A stretch of DNA of 64,000 nt from Mesorhizobium qingshengii (lineage in GTDB: Bacteria > Pseudomonadota > Alphaproteobacteria > Rhizobiales > Rhizobiaceae). Under the pieces are notes generated by a model. The model worked only from the letters and a program-made list of their open reading frames with translations. It had not been told where the DNA came from and made no database searches. Within the stretch, counting starts at the first letter, position 1, and the number at the start of each line of letters is the position of its first letter. Below are positions 37,404 to 46,240 of this stretch, piece after piece. The stretch spans positions 1 to 64,000 of the forward strand of contig NZ_FMXM01000005.1 of the NCBI RefSeq assembly GCF_900103325.1, read 5' to 3'. Made by a program: the position numbers and the translations under genes.

Positions 37404-37592
37404 ATGGGCATGGTACTGTCTTTCGTGCCGCGAACGGCACCAAGCAATCGCATAAAGCAAACCGCCGAAATGCCGGCGGCGGTGATCATCTTTCCCGGCA
37501 TCCGCTACGAGCGGTCTCATGCCGGCGAAGTGCGGCCGGTCGATCCCGACAAGCCGGGCCCGCCGCGGACGAAGCCGGTCCCGCATCATTGA
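37404..37592 (+). CDS. Small hypothetical protein
   Basis: A 62-aa basic protein starting at the ATG at 37404 (MGMVLSFVPRTAPS); its second half has a compact hydrophobic strand (AAVIIFPGIRYER) followed by a Pro-rich tail. A GAGAGGAATG stretch 7-16 nt upstream gives a plausible ribosome-binding site. I recall similar short proteins in rhizobial genomes but cannot name a family. The first half is probably disordered. Function unknown. Confidence 0.55.
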   Translation: MGMVLSFVPRTAPSNRIKQTAEMPAAVIIFPGIRYERSHAGEVRPVDPDKPGPPRTKPVPHH

Positions 37593-37689
37593 AGCGCGTC
37601 GTGTTCGAACGGATTTGGGCGCCGCGTTTTTGATGTTTGTTTCGCGCATGTGAGGTCCCAAAACCGGGGCCACCTTTGGGCGACACGCA

Positions 37690-38259
37690 CTAGAAGTCCT
37701 GCAATTCGCAGGAACTCTGCTCGAAAAAGCGCGACACGATCGGCTTCCAGCTGTCGTCCGGCACGAAAGCGCGGATGACGAAGATGCCTTCCTCGATCGG
37801 CGCTTCGACGAAAATCGCTCCCTGCAGGTCCTCGGGAAGGTCCTTGCGCACGTCGATCATCTGCGCCGGCGTCAGCACGACGGCATCCAGCACGCCGCCG
37901 GTCGCCGTGTGGTCGTTGAAGGAATAGATGTTGTGGCCGCTGCGGTCATAGACGGACACCGACCAGAACGGGACGTGTCCCGGCGCCTTGATCCGCACCA
38001 TCCCTTCGCCCAGGTCGAACCGGCAAGCCGTGGCATAAAACAGCGGGTCGACGGATTTCACCACCGGCGCGCCGCCGGCTTCGGCATCGAGCCGCGTCAT
38101 CTTGTAGAGGTCCGAGGCCATGGACAGCCGCGACCAGGCGTCGCGTTCGGAGAATTCAGGCACCAGCAGCAGCACGATGATGTGCACGATGCCGGCGCCG
38201 ACGAGGCCGAGCAGGACGGCATGCAGAAGCCTGCGCATCGCGGCATAGAAACTACGCAT
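37690..38259 (-). CDS. DUF1254-type membrane protein
   Basis: A 189-aa protein with an N-terminal transmembrane helix (LLHAVLLGLVGAGIVHIIVLLLV) and a periplasmic domain with PFWSVSVYDRSGHNIYSFND. It matches the short alphaproteobacterial DUF1254 type. Its start overlaps the stop of the DUF1214 gene by 8 nt. In other bacteria the DUF1254 and DUF1214 domains are found in one polypeptide, so the pair probably forms one complex. Function unknown. Confidence 0.8.
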   Translation of the reverse strand: MRSFYAAMRRLLHAVLLGLVGAGIVHIIVLLLVPEFSERDAWSRLSMASDLYKMTRLDAEAGGAPVVKSVDPLFYATACRFDLGEGMVRIKAPGHVPFWSVSVYDRSGHNIYSFNDHTATGGVLDAVVLTPAQMIDVRKDLPEDLQGAIFVEAPIEEGIFVIRAFVPDDSWKPIVSRFFEQSSCELQDF

Positions 38260-38836
38260 CGCAGCCGACTTTCACGATACGCGGCAGCGAAACATCCGAC
38301 AGGCCGGTGCTGCTGGCGATCGGCGTGTCATAGAATGTCAGCACGAAATACATTCTGCCAAAACCGTCGGTCAGCAGCCAGTTGCCCGGCATCGGGTGAT
38401 GGCTGGCGGAAATGATCACCGAATTGTCGGGTTGGCGCAGCACCCCATAGGATTGCAGCGCCGCAAGCCGCGGTTTGCCGGTTTCGACCACGCCGAGCGA
38501 TTGGTCGGCGGCATAAAGCGTCCAGAATCGCGCCGTCGGAAATCCGCCCTCGATCGTGTAGGTGCATTCGCGCTTGAGTTCGCCGCCGCTCGCGTCGCGC
38601 TCCGCGACGAAGGACAGCCCTTCGGCGCGGCCGAGCGCAAGCACGCCTTCGCGCGCCACGCGAGCCTTCGAATAGGGGTCGGCGGACGGCGTGCCGATGT
38701 CGGGAAAGGCCGTCCATTGGCCGATCCTGATTGCGCCGACGCCATCCTGGATTTTGAGCGCATACCAGACGCTGCCGCCACCGCCGCCGATGGCTATGGC
38801 AAGCGAAAGCAGCGTCAGCAAAGCATTCTTGAGCAT
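38252..38836 (-). CDS. DUF1214-type membrane protein
   Basis: A 194-aa protein with an N-terminal hydrophobic anchor (LLTLLSLAIAIGGGGGSVWYAL) and a DUF1214-like domain, including FWTLYAADQSL and the C-terminal NWLLTDGFGRMYFVLTFYD. The start at 38836 was chosen because the signal anchor begins there. It is translationally coupled to the DUF1254 gene and lies 109 bp after the penicillin-binding protein gene on the same strand, possibly in the same transcript. The role may be in the cell envelope. Confidence 0.8.
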   Translation of the reverse strand: MLKNALLTLLSLAIAIGGGGGSVWYALKIQDGVGAIRIGQWTAFPDIGTPSADPYSKARVAREGVLALGRAEGLSFVAERDASGGELKRECTYTIEGGFPTARFWTLYAADQSLGVVETGKPRLAALQSYGVLRQPDNSVIISASHHPMPGNWLLTDGFGRMYFVLTFYDTPIASSTGLSDVSLPRIVKVGCDA

Positions 38837-38945
38837 GAAGGGCCAGGGACACGAAAAGTTGCCGCCCGGGGATATCGCGGCGCGGGGCCTTGTGGCAAGC
38901 GGCCCGATGGATTTGCCCATATCCGCCCAGGCCCGCCGGGCAATA

Positions 38946-41099
38946 TTACAGCGCCGACAGCGTCTCCGGCGATGTCGGTGCAGCAAGGGTGGGTGCCGAC
39001 TGGAACAGCCTGGTCATGTCCCTCAATGTCTGCGTGGTCCGGCTGGAGAGCACCGCTGGCCGTTCCGCGGCCGCATCGGCCGCCGCCTGCTCGTCGCTCT
39101 TCTTCTGCGCTTCCTCGGCCTTGGCAGCGACCTCCTCGTCGACGAAGGGTTTGTCGATGCCTGGGATCGGCTTGAGGTCTATGTTTTGGTGCGCGTAGAC
39201 CATCAGGCGCTGCCACACCATCGCCGGCAGCGAGCCGCCGGTCATGTTCTTGGTCGGCGTGAAATCGTCATTACCCAGCCATACGGCCGCCGTGTAGTTG
39301 CCGGTGAAGCCGACAAACCAGGCGTCGCGGTAGGACTGGGTCGTGCCGGTCTTGCCGGCGACGACGATGTTGGGGATTTGAGCCCGCCGCGCGGTGCCCA
39401 TCACCGGCACCGCGGCGAGCATGGTATTCATCGATTTGAGCGCCTGCTCGGACAGCACCCGGTGCGGCGGCGGCGCGTCCTTGGCGAAGTCGTAGACCAC
39501 GTCGCCGGTGCGGGTGACGAGCTGCGTGATGCCGTGCCGGGAGCCGACGAAACCGTTCTGGGCGAACACGCTGTAGCCCGTCGCCTGGTCCATCACGGTC
39601 ATGCCGGAGGTGCCGAGCACCATCGTCTTGTGTGCTTCGAGCGGCGACTCAACGCCCATCGCCTCGGCCATCGCCTTGATCGGCGCGATACCGAGATGGT
39701 CTTTGGCCAGCCGCACCGGCACGGTATTGATCGATTTGGCCATCGCCATGATCAGGGTGATGTTGCCCGCCGATTCGCCACTGTAATTGTGGGGCGACCA
39801 GTTGCCCCAGCTGATCGGGCCGCCGGAAATGATGGAGTTGGGCGTGAAGCCGTGTTCCATCGCGGTTGCATAGACATAGGGTTTGAACGACGAGCCGGTC
39901 TGGCGCAACGCCTTGGTGGCGCGGTTGAACTGGCTGGTGCCATAGTCGCGGCCGCCGACGATCGCCCTGACGGCGCCGTTGGTCTCGATGACGACGACCG
40001 CGCCCTCGGTGACGTTGTACTCCTTGCCGAACTGGCGCAGGTGGAACTCCACCGATTCTTCCGCCGCCTTCTGGATGTTGGCATCGAAGGTGGTGTGGGC
40101 AACGAGCGAATGCTGCCCCGGTTTCGCGATCTTCTTGACCTCGTCGAACGCCCAGTCGAGGAAGTAGTCGGGGCTCTTCTGCTCGCCGCGATCAACCACA
40201 TCGGCCGGATGCAGTCTTGCCTGCAGCACCTGGCCTTCGGTCATGAAGCCGGAATCGACAAGATTGGACAACACCACATTGGCGCGCGCACGTGCCGCCG
40301 GCAGATTGATGTGGGGAGCATATTTGGTCGGCGCCTTGAACAGACCGGCCAGCATCGCGGCCTCGGCGAGGTTCAGATCCTTGACGCTCTTGCCGAAATA
40401 GAAATCGGCGGCCGCCTCGATGCCGAACGTGCCGCCGCCCATATAGGCGCGGTCGAGATAGAGCTGCAGGATTTCCTTTTTCGACAGATTGGCCTCGAGC
40501 CACAGCGACAGGAACGCTTCCTTGATCTTGCGCTCGAACGTGCGCTCATTGGTGAGGAACAGGTTCTTGGCCAGCTGCTGGGTGATGCTCGAGCCGCCCT
40601 GGACGACCGAGTTGGCCCGCACATTCTCGAATATCGCACGCGAAAGACCCAGAACATCGATGCCGTAGTGATCGAAGAAGCGGCGATCCTCGGTGGCGAG
40701 CACTGCCTTGATGACGTGATCGGGCATCTCGTCGACCGGCACCGAATCGCGCTGGATGATGCCGCGCTGGCCGATTTCGTTACCGTAGCGGTCGAGGAAG
40801 GTGACGGCGAAGTCGCCCTGGGCGCGCCAGTCGCCGGCCGTGTCCTGGAAAGCCGGGATGGCCAGCGCCAGCATGACCACAATGCCGCCGGCGCCCAGCG
40901 TAAAGCCTTCGCTCAACAGTTCGATGATGCCGCGACGCCAGCCGGTGACGCGGAAGCGCCGCGAGAAGATCGTCGCGGCTTCCCAGAACTGGCGCGCCTT
41001 GAAACCTATCTCGTAGAGCGAGGAATCAATCCATGCGTCGAGCGCCAGCAGCCAAGCGGCGATCGGACCTCTTCTCTTGCGCGGTTCAGGACTGGCCAT
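38946..41099 (-). CDS. Class A penicillin-binding protein (PBP1A family)
   Basis: A 717-aa bifunctional peptidoglycan synthase. It has a cytoplasmic basic N-terminus, one transmembrane helix (about residues 67-87), and a GT51 glycosyltransferase with the catalytic motif ATEDRRFFDHYGID and GGSSITQQLAKN. The transpeptidase domain shows SSFKP (SxxK, about residue 408), SIN (SxN) and KTGTTQ (KTG). The C-terminal tail is Ala/Glu-rich. It is somewhat shorter than E. coli PBP1a and lacks an obvious OB insertion. Acts in the periplasm in wall elongation or polar growth. Confidence 0.93.
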   Translation of the reverse strand: MASPEPRKRRGPIAAWLLALDAWIDSSLYEIGFKARQFWEAATIFSRRFRVTGWRRGIIELLSEGFTLGAGGIVVMLALAIPAFQDTAGDWRAQGDFAVTFLDRYGNEIGQRGIIQRDSVPVDEMPDHVIKAVLATEDRRFFDHYGIDVLGLSRAIFENVRANSVVQGGSSITQQLAKNLFLTNERTFERKIKEAFLSLWLEANLSKKEILQLYLDRAYMGGGTFGIEAAADFYFGKSVKDLNLAEAAMLAGLFKAPTKYAPHINLPAARARANVVLSNLVDSGFMTEGQVLQARLHPADVVDRGEQKSPDYFLDWAFDEVKKIAKPGQHSLVAHTTFDANIQKAAEESVEFHLRQFGKEYNVTEGAVVVIETNGAVRAIVGGRDYGTSQFNRATKALRQTGSSFKPYVYATAMEHGFTPNSIISGGPISWGNWSPHNYSGESAGNITLIMAMAKSINTVPVRLAKDHLGIAPIKAMAEAMGVESPLEAHKTMVLGTSGMTVMDQATGYSVFAQNGFVGSRHGITQLVTRTGDVVYDFAKDAPPPHRVLSEQALKSMNTMLAAVPVMGTARRAQIPNIVVAGKTGTTQSYRDAWFVGFTGNYTAAVWLGNDDFTPTKNMTGGSLPAMVWQRLMVYAHQNIDLKPIPGIDKPFVDEEVAAKAEEAQKKSDEQAAADAAAERPAVLSSRTTQTLRDMTRLFQSAPTLAAPTSPETLSAL

Positions 41100-41347
41100 T
41101 CAAAAACCCGGCGAGCAAGGCGCGCCACCTGAAAACCGCAAGTCGGCAATTTCACGGCGGCGTGCCGTCACGACTATTCATCCATTTTGCGGACACCCAC
41201 AAGGGCGGCGAGGACACAGCTGCACGGTTTGTTGGCGGGCAGGGCAGGGGGAGGCATGAATGGCGACCGCCCGCCACAACAATGCGCCTTGAGCTGGCTG
41301 GATCGAGGACGGCGCGCTCAGCCTGGCAGAGCCTGTGCCTTAAATGA

Positions 41348-42592
41348 TCATCGCGGCGAGGCCGCCGCAATGGCGGCCTGCAGCAGAACCCGCGCCCCGG
41401 TGACTGCATTGGCAGGCTCCACATATTCCGCCTCGTTGTGGCTAAGCCCGTCACGGCACGGCACGAAGATCATCGCGGCAGGCGCCACGCGGGCGATGAA
41501 AAGCGCGTCATGGAAGGCGCCCGATATCATCTGCTTGTGCGGCAGCCGCAGGGAACTGACGGCGTCCTCGATGATTTTGACCATATCGGGAGAGAATGCC
41601 GCCCCCGGCATGTCGAACGATCGCTTGATCGTTGCCGTGCAATGCTGAGCCTCTGCCTCCGCCGCGCAGACTTCGCGCACTTCGGCCTCGATGGCATCGA
41701 GCCGCTCCGGCTGTGGATGCCGCAGGTCTACCGTGAAGCTCACGGATTGCGGTATGGCGTTGATCGATCCCGGCTGAGCGGCGATCCGCCCGACCGTCAG
41801 TCGTGCGCTGGTGTCGAGCGGCATGATCGTCGTCTGCAGCCTGTGTATCGCGGCAATCGCGGCGACCATCGGATCCCTGCGGTAGGCAAGGCCGGTCGTA
41901 CCGGCGTGGCCGGCAGTGCCCTCGATGGAAACTTCCAGCCAGCGCGTGCCCTGAACGGCAGTCACGACACCGATCGGCATCCGCTCCTTTTCGAGCGAGG
42001 GTCCCTGTTCTATATGCAGCTCGATGTAGCCTGATATCGGCATGCCGGTCGAACGAAGCCTCGCCTCCGGCAAGGCGGCGATCGTCGCCTCGAGCTCCGT
42101 TGCCAGGGACGCACCGTCGCTGCCGACAATCGATTTCCATGCGGCGGTGTCGGCGCCGGTGAATGCCATGGAACCCATGACGCCCGGTGCGAAGCGGCTG
42201 CCCTCTTCATTAGCCCAGGCAACGACCTCGATCGGTGCTTTGGTTTCAGCCTTCGCATCCTCCAGCGCCTCAAGCGCCTCGAAGGCGGAAAGCGTGCCAA
42301 GCGCGCCGTCGAAGCGCCCGCCCGTTGGCTGGCTGTCGAGGTGGCTGCCGATCAGAAGCGGGGGCAGCGTGGCATCCGAGCCCTCGCGGCGGATGAAGAG
42401 GTTCGCGATGCCGTCCTGAAAGATCGCGAAGCCGCGCTCTAGCGCCAGTTCCGCCAGCAGGCGCCGGGCGCTGCGATCCTCGACGCTGAACGCCTGCCGG
42501 TTGACACCCCCGGCGGGCGTCGCGCCGATCCGGGCGAACGCGTCGAGCCGTCCAAGCAGCCGCTCGCCATTGATCTCCGGCACCAAAGTCAC
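41348..42592 (-). CDS. M20 amidohydrolase of the AllC/HyuC type
   Basis: A 414-aa Zn-dependent hydrolase related to allantoate amidohydrolase, N-carbamoyl-L-amino-acid hydrolase and beta-ureidopropionase. Metal-site motifs are GSHLDSQPTGGRFDGALG, ANEEGSRF and IELHIEQGPSLE. The C-terminal block is SGAFHDALF with PCRDGLSHNEAEY. The start is a GTG at 42592 whose last bases overlap the TGA of the BtpA-like gene (GTGA), fitting coupled translation. It is the last gene of the XRE-ABC catabolic operon. Cleavage of an amide or ureido bond in an imported compound is likely; the substrate is unknown. Confidence 0.87.
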   Translation of the reverse strand: MTLVPEINGERLLGRLDAFARIGATPAGGVNRQAFSVEDRSARRLLAELALERGFAIFQDGIANLFIRREGSDATLPPLLIGSHLDSQPTGGRFDGALGTLSAFEALEALEDAKAETKAPIEVVAWANEEGSRFAPGVMGSMAFTGADTAAWKSIVGSDGASLATELEATIAALPEARLRSTGMPISGYIELHIEQGPSLEKERMPIGVVTAVQGTRWLEVSIEGTAGHAGTTGLAYRRDPMVAAIAAIHRLQTTIMPLDTSARLTVGRIAAQPGSINAIPQSVSFTVDLRHPQPERLDAIEAEVREVCAAEAEAQHCTATIKRSFDMPGAAFSPDMVKIIEDAVSSLRLPHKQMISGAFHDALFIARVAPAAMIFVPCRDGLSHNEAEYVEPANAVTGARVLLQAAIAAASPR

Positions 42593-43437
42593 CGATTGAG
42601 GCCGCGTATGAAGGCCTTCACCCGTTGCGGATCGACCTCGTTCCACCAGACGCCGTCATATTTCAGGGAGCTGGCAACGATGACGCCGTCGACAATGTCG
42701 AGGATGTCGTTGGCATTATCGGGCGTTACACCGCTGCCGACAAGCGTCGGAAGTCCGGCGGCGTCCTTGATCATCCTGATATAGCCGAGGTCGGCGGCGT
42801 GGCCGGTGCGCTGGCCTGTGGCGATCACCGCATCGGCATCGAAGAACACCAGATCCTTGACCTGTTCCTCGATCGGCCGGTCGCCGACGATCGCGTGGGC
42901 ACCATGCTTGACATGGGCATCGGCGAAGATGCGGATGCCGTTGGCCCGAAGTTTTGCGCGGAAGCGCATGGCGCGAGCTGCCTCTCCCTCGATAAAACCC
43001 TCATTGGCGACATAGGCGTTGGCCCATTGATTGACGCGCACGAAGGATGCGCCGGAGGCGCTGGCGATCGACAGTGCGGGGATGGAAGCATTGGCGAGTA
43101 CGTTGATGCCGATCGGCCGGCCGAATTCCCTGCGAATGCGATCGGAGACGACCGACATGTAGGCGGAGGTCTCGGGGCCGATGTCATCCGGTTTGGCAAA
43201 GGGCACGTCGCCGTGGTTTTCGACGATCACGCCGTCGCAACCGCCACTGAGATAGGCTTTGGCGTCGTCGAGGCCGCGCTGGTAGATGGCCTCGACCGCC
43301 TCGCCATCGTAACGGGGCGCGCCCGGCAGGGGTGCCAGGTGGACGACGCCGATCACCACCTTGCTTCTGCCGAAGATCGACTGCAGCGCGTCGTTTGCGA
43401 CCTGTTTGGAGCCGATGGATTTGGGGGATTTTGTCAT
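42589..43437 (-). CDS. BtpA/SgcQ family TIM-barrel protein
   Basis: A 282-aa protein of the BtpA/SgcQ family. Motifs are VHLAPLPGAPRYDG, DGVIVENHGDVPF, RVNQWANAYVANEGFIEG and ADAVIATGQRTGHAADLG. BtpA was linked to photosystem I biogenesis in cyanobacteria, but most bacterial members, such as SgcQ, lie in sugar operons and their reaction is unknown. Here it overlaps the kinase gene by 4 nt (ATGA) and the hydrolase gene by 4 nt, so it belongs to the catabolic operon. Confidence 0.87.
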   Translation of the reverse strand: MTKSPKSIGSKQVANDALQSIFGRSKVVIGVVHLAPLPGAPRYDGEAVEAIYQRGLDDAKAYLSGGCDGVIVENHGDVPFAKPDDIGPETSAYMSVVSDRIRREFGRPIGINVLANASIPALSIASASGASFVRVNQWANAYVANEGFIEGEAARAMRFRAKLRANGIRIFADAHVKHGAHAIVGDRPIEEQVKDLVFFDADAVIATGQRTGHAADLGYIRMIKDAAGLPTLVGSGVTPDNANDILDIVDGVIVASSLKYDGVWWNEVDPQRVKAFIRGLNR

Positions 43438-44345
43438 GCGGTTTCCGCTTCCGTCGTTTCCATGAGCGTTTTCATCTCCTGCCTATCGGGGCAGGATTCG
43501 AGAGTGCCGGCGCGTCCAACCGAGATGGCTGCGGCGCGTACCGCGATCCGCGCCGCCGTGGCGAGGTCGATGCCGGCCGCAAGGCAGCCGGCGAGGCAGC
43601 CGCAAAAGACATCGCCGGCGCCGCTGGTGTCTATCACAGCCACCCTGGGCGCCGCGATCCGGTCGATCCGTCCTTCGCCATCGGCGACGAGGCAGCCAAG
43701 CGCGCCCAGCGTCACGATAGCGGTGTCTGCGCCTTGACGGATTAGTTCGTGGGCTGCCGCGGCAGGATCACTGGCTCCGGTCAGTTGCTTCGCTTCGCCC
43801 GCATTGACAATAGCGACGCTGACGTCGCTCAAAATCGGTGCGTAGCCAGCGGCGAGGGGGCTCGGATTGAAGATCGTCATGGCTCCCGCGCCGCGCGCCG
43901 CCCGCAGGCAGGCTGTCGTTACATCCGGATCCAGATTGCCCTGCATCACCACGATGTCGCCGTGTTCGACCGATCGGACAAAACCACCGTCTGCCAACGG
44001 ATCGAAGGCGGCGGCGCAACTGGCGCCGGTGACGATGAGGTTCTCGCCCCGCGCATCGACCATGACCGTCGATCGGTCGCTGGGCAACGGCAGCATCGTC
44101 AGATGGCTGGTGTCGAGGTCGCGGCTCAACTGCTCCCTTATCCATGCTCCGGCGGCATCGTTGCCGATCGCGGCATGGAAGCGGACATCGGCTCCGGTGC
44201 GCCCCGCGGCGACCGCCTGGTTCGCACCCTTGCCGCCAAGTCCGTCGGCATGTTCCGATGCGTTCAGCGTTTCGCCTGGTTGCGGAAACCGGTCCAGCCG
44301 AAACGTCGTATCAACGCAGACATTGCCGACGACATGGACGCGCAT
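43434..44345 (-). CDS. PfkB-family carbohydrate kinase, ribokinase-like
   Basis: A 303-aa sugar or nucleoside kinase. The PfkB signature 1 is GLGGKGANQAVAA (about residues 35-47) and signature 2 is DTSGAGDVFCG with the catalytic Asp. The N-terminus VHVVGNVCVDTTF is typical. The start at 44345 was set by this N-terminus; the frame is open upstream. It lies 2 nt after the glutamine-amidotransferase-like gene. Predicted to phosphorylate the sugar released or imported by this operon; ribose, a deoxyribose, a nucleoside or a ketose cannot be told apart from sequence. Confidence 0.9.
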   Translation of the reverse strand: MRVHVVGNVCVDTTFRLDRFPQPGETLNASEHADGLGGKGANQAVAAGRTGADVRFHAAIGNDAAGAWIREQLSRDLDTSHLTMLPLPSDRSTVMVDARGENLIVTGASCAAAFDPLADGGFVRSVEHGDIVVMQGNLDPDVTTACLRAARGAGAMTIFNPSPLAAGYAPILSDVSVAIVNAGEAKQLTGASDPAAAAHELIRQGADTAIVTLGALGCLVADGEGRIDRIAAPRVAVIDTSGAGDVFCGCLAGCLAAGIDLATAARIAVRAAAISVGRAGTLESCPDRQEMKTLMETTEAETA

Positions 44346-44347
44346 GG

Positions 44348-45118
44348 CTAATCCCTGGCCGTTGCCCAGCCCAGCATCTGTTCGAACAGTGTCTTGTAGC
44401 CATTCCAGGCGATGAAGCCGGGCGGCAGCCAGTGCGGGCCGACATCCGAGGTCCATGCGACGGTACGGCCCTTGCCATATTTGCCAGTCACTAGCAGAGG
44501 CAGCGAACGGTAGTCGGATGATACGGTAGCGAGAACTTCCGCACCGTCCTTGACCGTGACTTCGTTGAAGCCGAGCAGGATCGGCCAATCCTTGCCCAAG
44601 CCCTTGAGGATTGGATGGTTCTGCGGACCGACAACGACCGGCGCATAGCCTTCCGGAACCTCGACGCGGTCGTCCACCGGCAGGCACGTGACCGGCAGGA
44701 CGTCCTCGACCGGCGTCTTGTGATAGCGCGCGCCGCCATTGATGCCCTGGAAGCTGTAATAGCCGCCGAACATCAACAGGCCGCCGCCATTGCCGACATA
44801 GTCGCGCAACAGGCGCAGCCGGTTCGGCGTCGGTTTGGAGTGGACCCAGGTGTCGGGGTGAAGCAGCAGCGTGTTGGCGCCGAGATCGGAAAGCACGACG
44901 GCATCATAGGCCGAAAGCGTCTCCATGGTCTGGGGGAAATTGCGCTGCGCCTCATGCGCCGGCATGAAAGTGACGTCGAACGGACTGTCCTTCAGCGCGG
45001 CCAGCAGTTCATCGGCCCCGGTGTGATAGGTCACGGTCGGAAACTGGTCGAAGCCCTTGATGTGGGTCGCGGTCGAGACCCAGGACTCGCCTGCGAGAAG
45101 AACCTTCTTCCTGGACAT
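44348..45118 (-). CDS. Putative glutamine amidotransferase-like protein (GATase1-like)
   Basis: A 256-aa protein with the class I glutamine-amidotransferase-like fold seen in PF07090 members: an N-terminal KKVLLAGESWVSTATHIKG, then YDAVVLSDLGANTLLLHP, LRDYVGNGGGLLMFGGYYSFQG and the late GRTVAWTSDVGPHWLPPGF. The usual nucleophile-elbow cysteine (GxCxG) is not seen, so amidotransferase activity is doubtful. Such proteins are often associated with sugar catabolic genes. It lies 32 nt after the phosphotriesterase-like gene. Confidence 0.8.
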   Translation of the reverse strand: MSRKKVLLAGESWVSTATHIKGFDQFPTVTYHTGADELLAALKDSPFDVTFMPAHEAQRNFPQTMETLSAYDAVVLSDLGANTLLLHPDTWVHSKPTPNRLRLLRDYVGNGGGLLMFGGYYSFQGINGGARYHKTPVEDVLPVTCLPVDDRVEVPEGYAPVVVGPQNHPILKGLGKDWPILLGFNEVTVKDGAEVLATVSSDYRSLPLLVTGKYGKGRTVAWTSDVGPHWLPPGFIAWNGYKTLFEQMLGWATARD

Positions 45119-45150
45119 GTAAACTCCCTTGTTGCTTTTGAAGCCGCGGC

Positions 45151-46239
45151 TCAGAGGCCCTCGGCGAACACGGTCTTTGGGTTGTCGATGAGCATGCGGT
45201 CGATTGCCGACTGCTCGACACCATGGCGCTTCAGCCGCGGCACGAAATGCTTGAGGACGAAGCCGTAGCCGAAGCCGCCGAAGCGCGTCAGCATGATCTT
45301 CAAGAAGACGTCCTGCGACAGCAGAATCCGGTCGACCAGCCCCATGTCGATCAGCGAGCGGATCGCCTGCGCATTCTGCTCGTCGGAAGGCGATTGCGCG
45401 TCCTGGTCGGCATAGTAGAAATCCATGCCGATCATGTCGTATTCCAGGAAGGCGCCGCGCTCGGCAAGGCTTCTCTGGTAAGCCAGATCGTTGTGGCTCG
45501 GGTTCATATGGCAAAGCACCGTATGGCGGAGATCGGCGCCTTCCGCCTCCACCACGTCAAGCACGTCATGCGCCAGCCGTTCCCAGCCGGGCAGATGGAT
45601 GGTCAGCGGCACGCCGGTGATTTTGGCCGCGCGCGCCGAAGCCCGCAGCGACTTGCGCTCCTCGTCGGTGAAATCCTTGCTGACGCCGACTTCGCCGATG
45701 ATTCCGGCCATGATTTCGGGCTGCGTCGTCCCGCCGCCGACATCGTTGACCAGGAATTCGGTGACGTCGTCGACGTCCATCGCCTTCAACCATTCGGGGT
45801 GGGTGTGCTGCAGGTAGAAGCCTGTGCCCATGACGATCCGCAGTCCCGACGCGCGGGCGATGCGCGCCAGCTTCACCGGATCGCGGCCGATGCCGATATT
45901 GGTCGCATCGACCACGGTATGGCCGCCGAGCGCGCGGTATTTCGCCAGTTCCGAAAGCGCCAGGTCGCTGTCGTCGAGCGAGACGTTGTCGCGGTTCATG
46001 TAGGGGTTCATCCGCAGCTCGCCGATGATCTCCATGCTGACCGGCTGCTCGGCGATCTTCTTCTCGTCGGGATGACAGGGGCATTTCCACGATGTCGAGC
46101 CGTCGAGCAGGATATGCTCGTGCATCAGCGTCACGCCCATGTCGGCGATCGCGACCGGGCCGGTAACGGTCATCACGGTGCCGGAGCGAACACCGATCGG
46201 CGACCGTTCCCTTGGCTTGTCGTCGAACAGATGATCCAT
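45151..46239 (-). CDS. Phosphotriesterase-family metal-dependent hydrolase
   Basis: A 362-aa amidohydrolase-superfamily TIM barrel. The first metal-binding HxH is in LMHEH (residues 40-42). The strand-4 position that is a carboxylated Lys in true phosphotriesterases is Glu here (IIGEVG, about 180), as in phosphotriesterase homology proteins. Further ligands are likely in LTIHLPG, LCHMNPSH and LLSQDVF. Relatives hydrolyse lactones or sugar esters. It lies 1 nt from the permease gene stop, so it is surely in the operon. The natural substrate is unknown. Confidence 0.87.
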   Translation of the reverse strand: MDHLFDDKPRERSPIGVRSGTVMTVTGPVAIADMGVTLMHEHILLDGSTSWKCPCHPDEKKIAEQPVSMEIIGELRMNPYMNRDNVSLDDSDLALSELAKYRALGGHTVVDATNIGIGRDPVKLARIARASGLRIVMGTGFYLQHTHPEWLKAMDVDDVTEFLVNDVGGGTTQPEIMAGIIGEVGVSKDFTDEERKSLRASARAAKITGVPLTIHLPGWERLAHDVLDVVEAEGADLRHTVLCHMNPSHNDLAYQRSLAERGAFLEYDMIGMDFYYADQDAQSPSDEQNAQAIRSLIDMGLVDRILLSQDVFLKIMLTRFGGFGYGFVLKHFVPRLKRHGVEQSAIDRMLIDNPKTVFAEGL

Positions 46240-46240
46240 G

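Noticed and set aside
38691..41132. 813-codon plus-strand frame across the penicillin-binding protein gene
   Set aside because: It is antisense to a class A PBP with all catalytic motifs. Such long shadows arise when the true gene avoids certain codons in GC-rich genomes.
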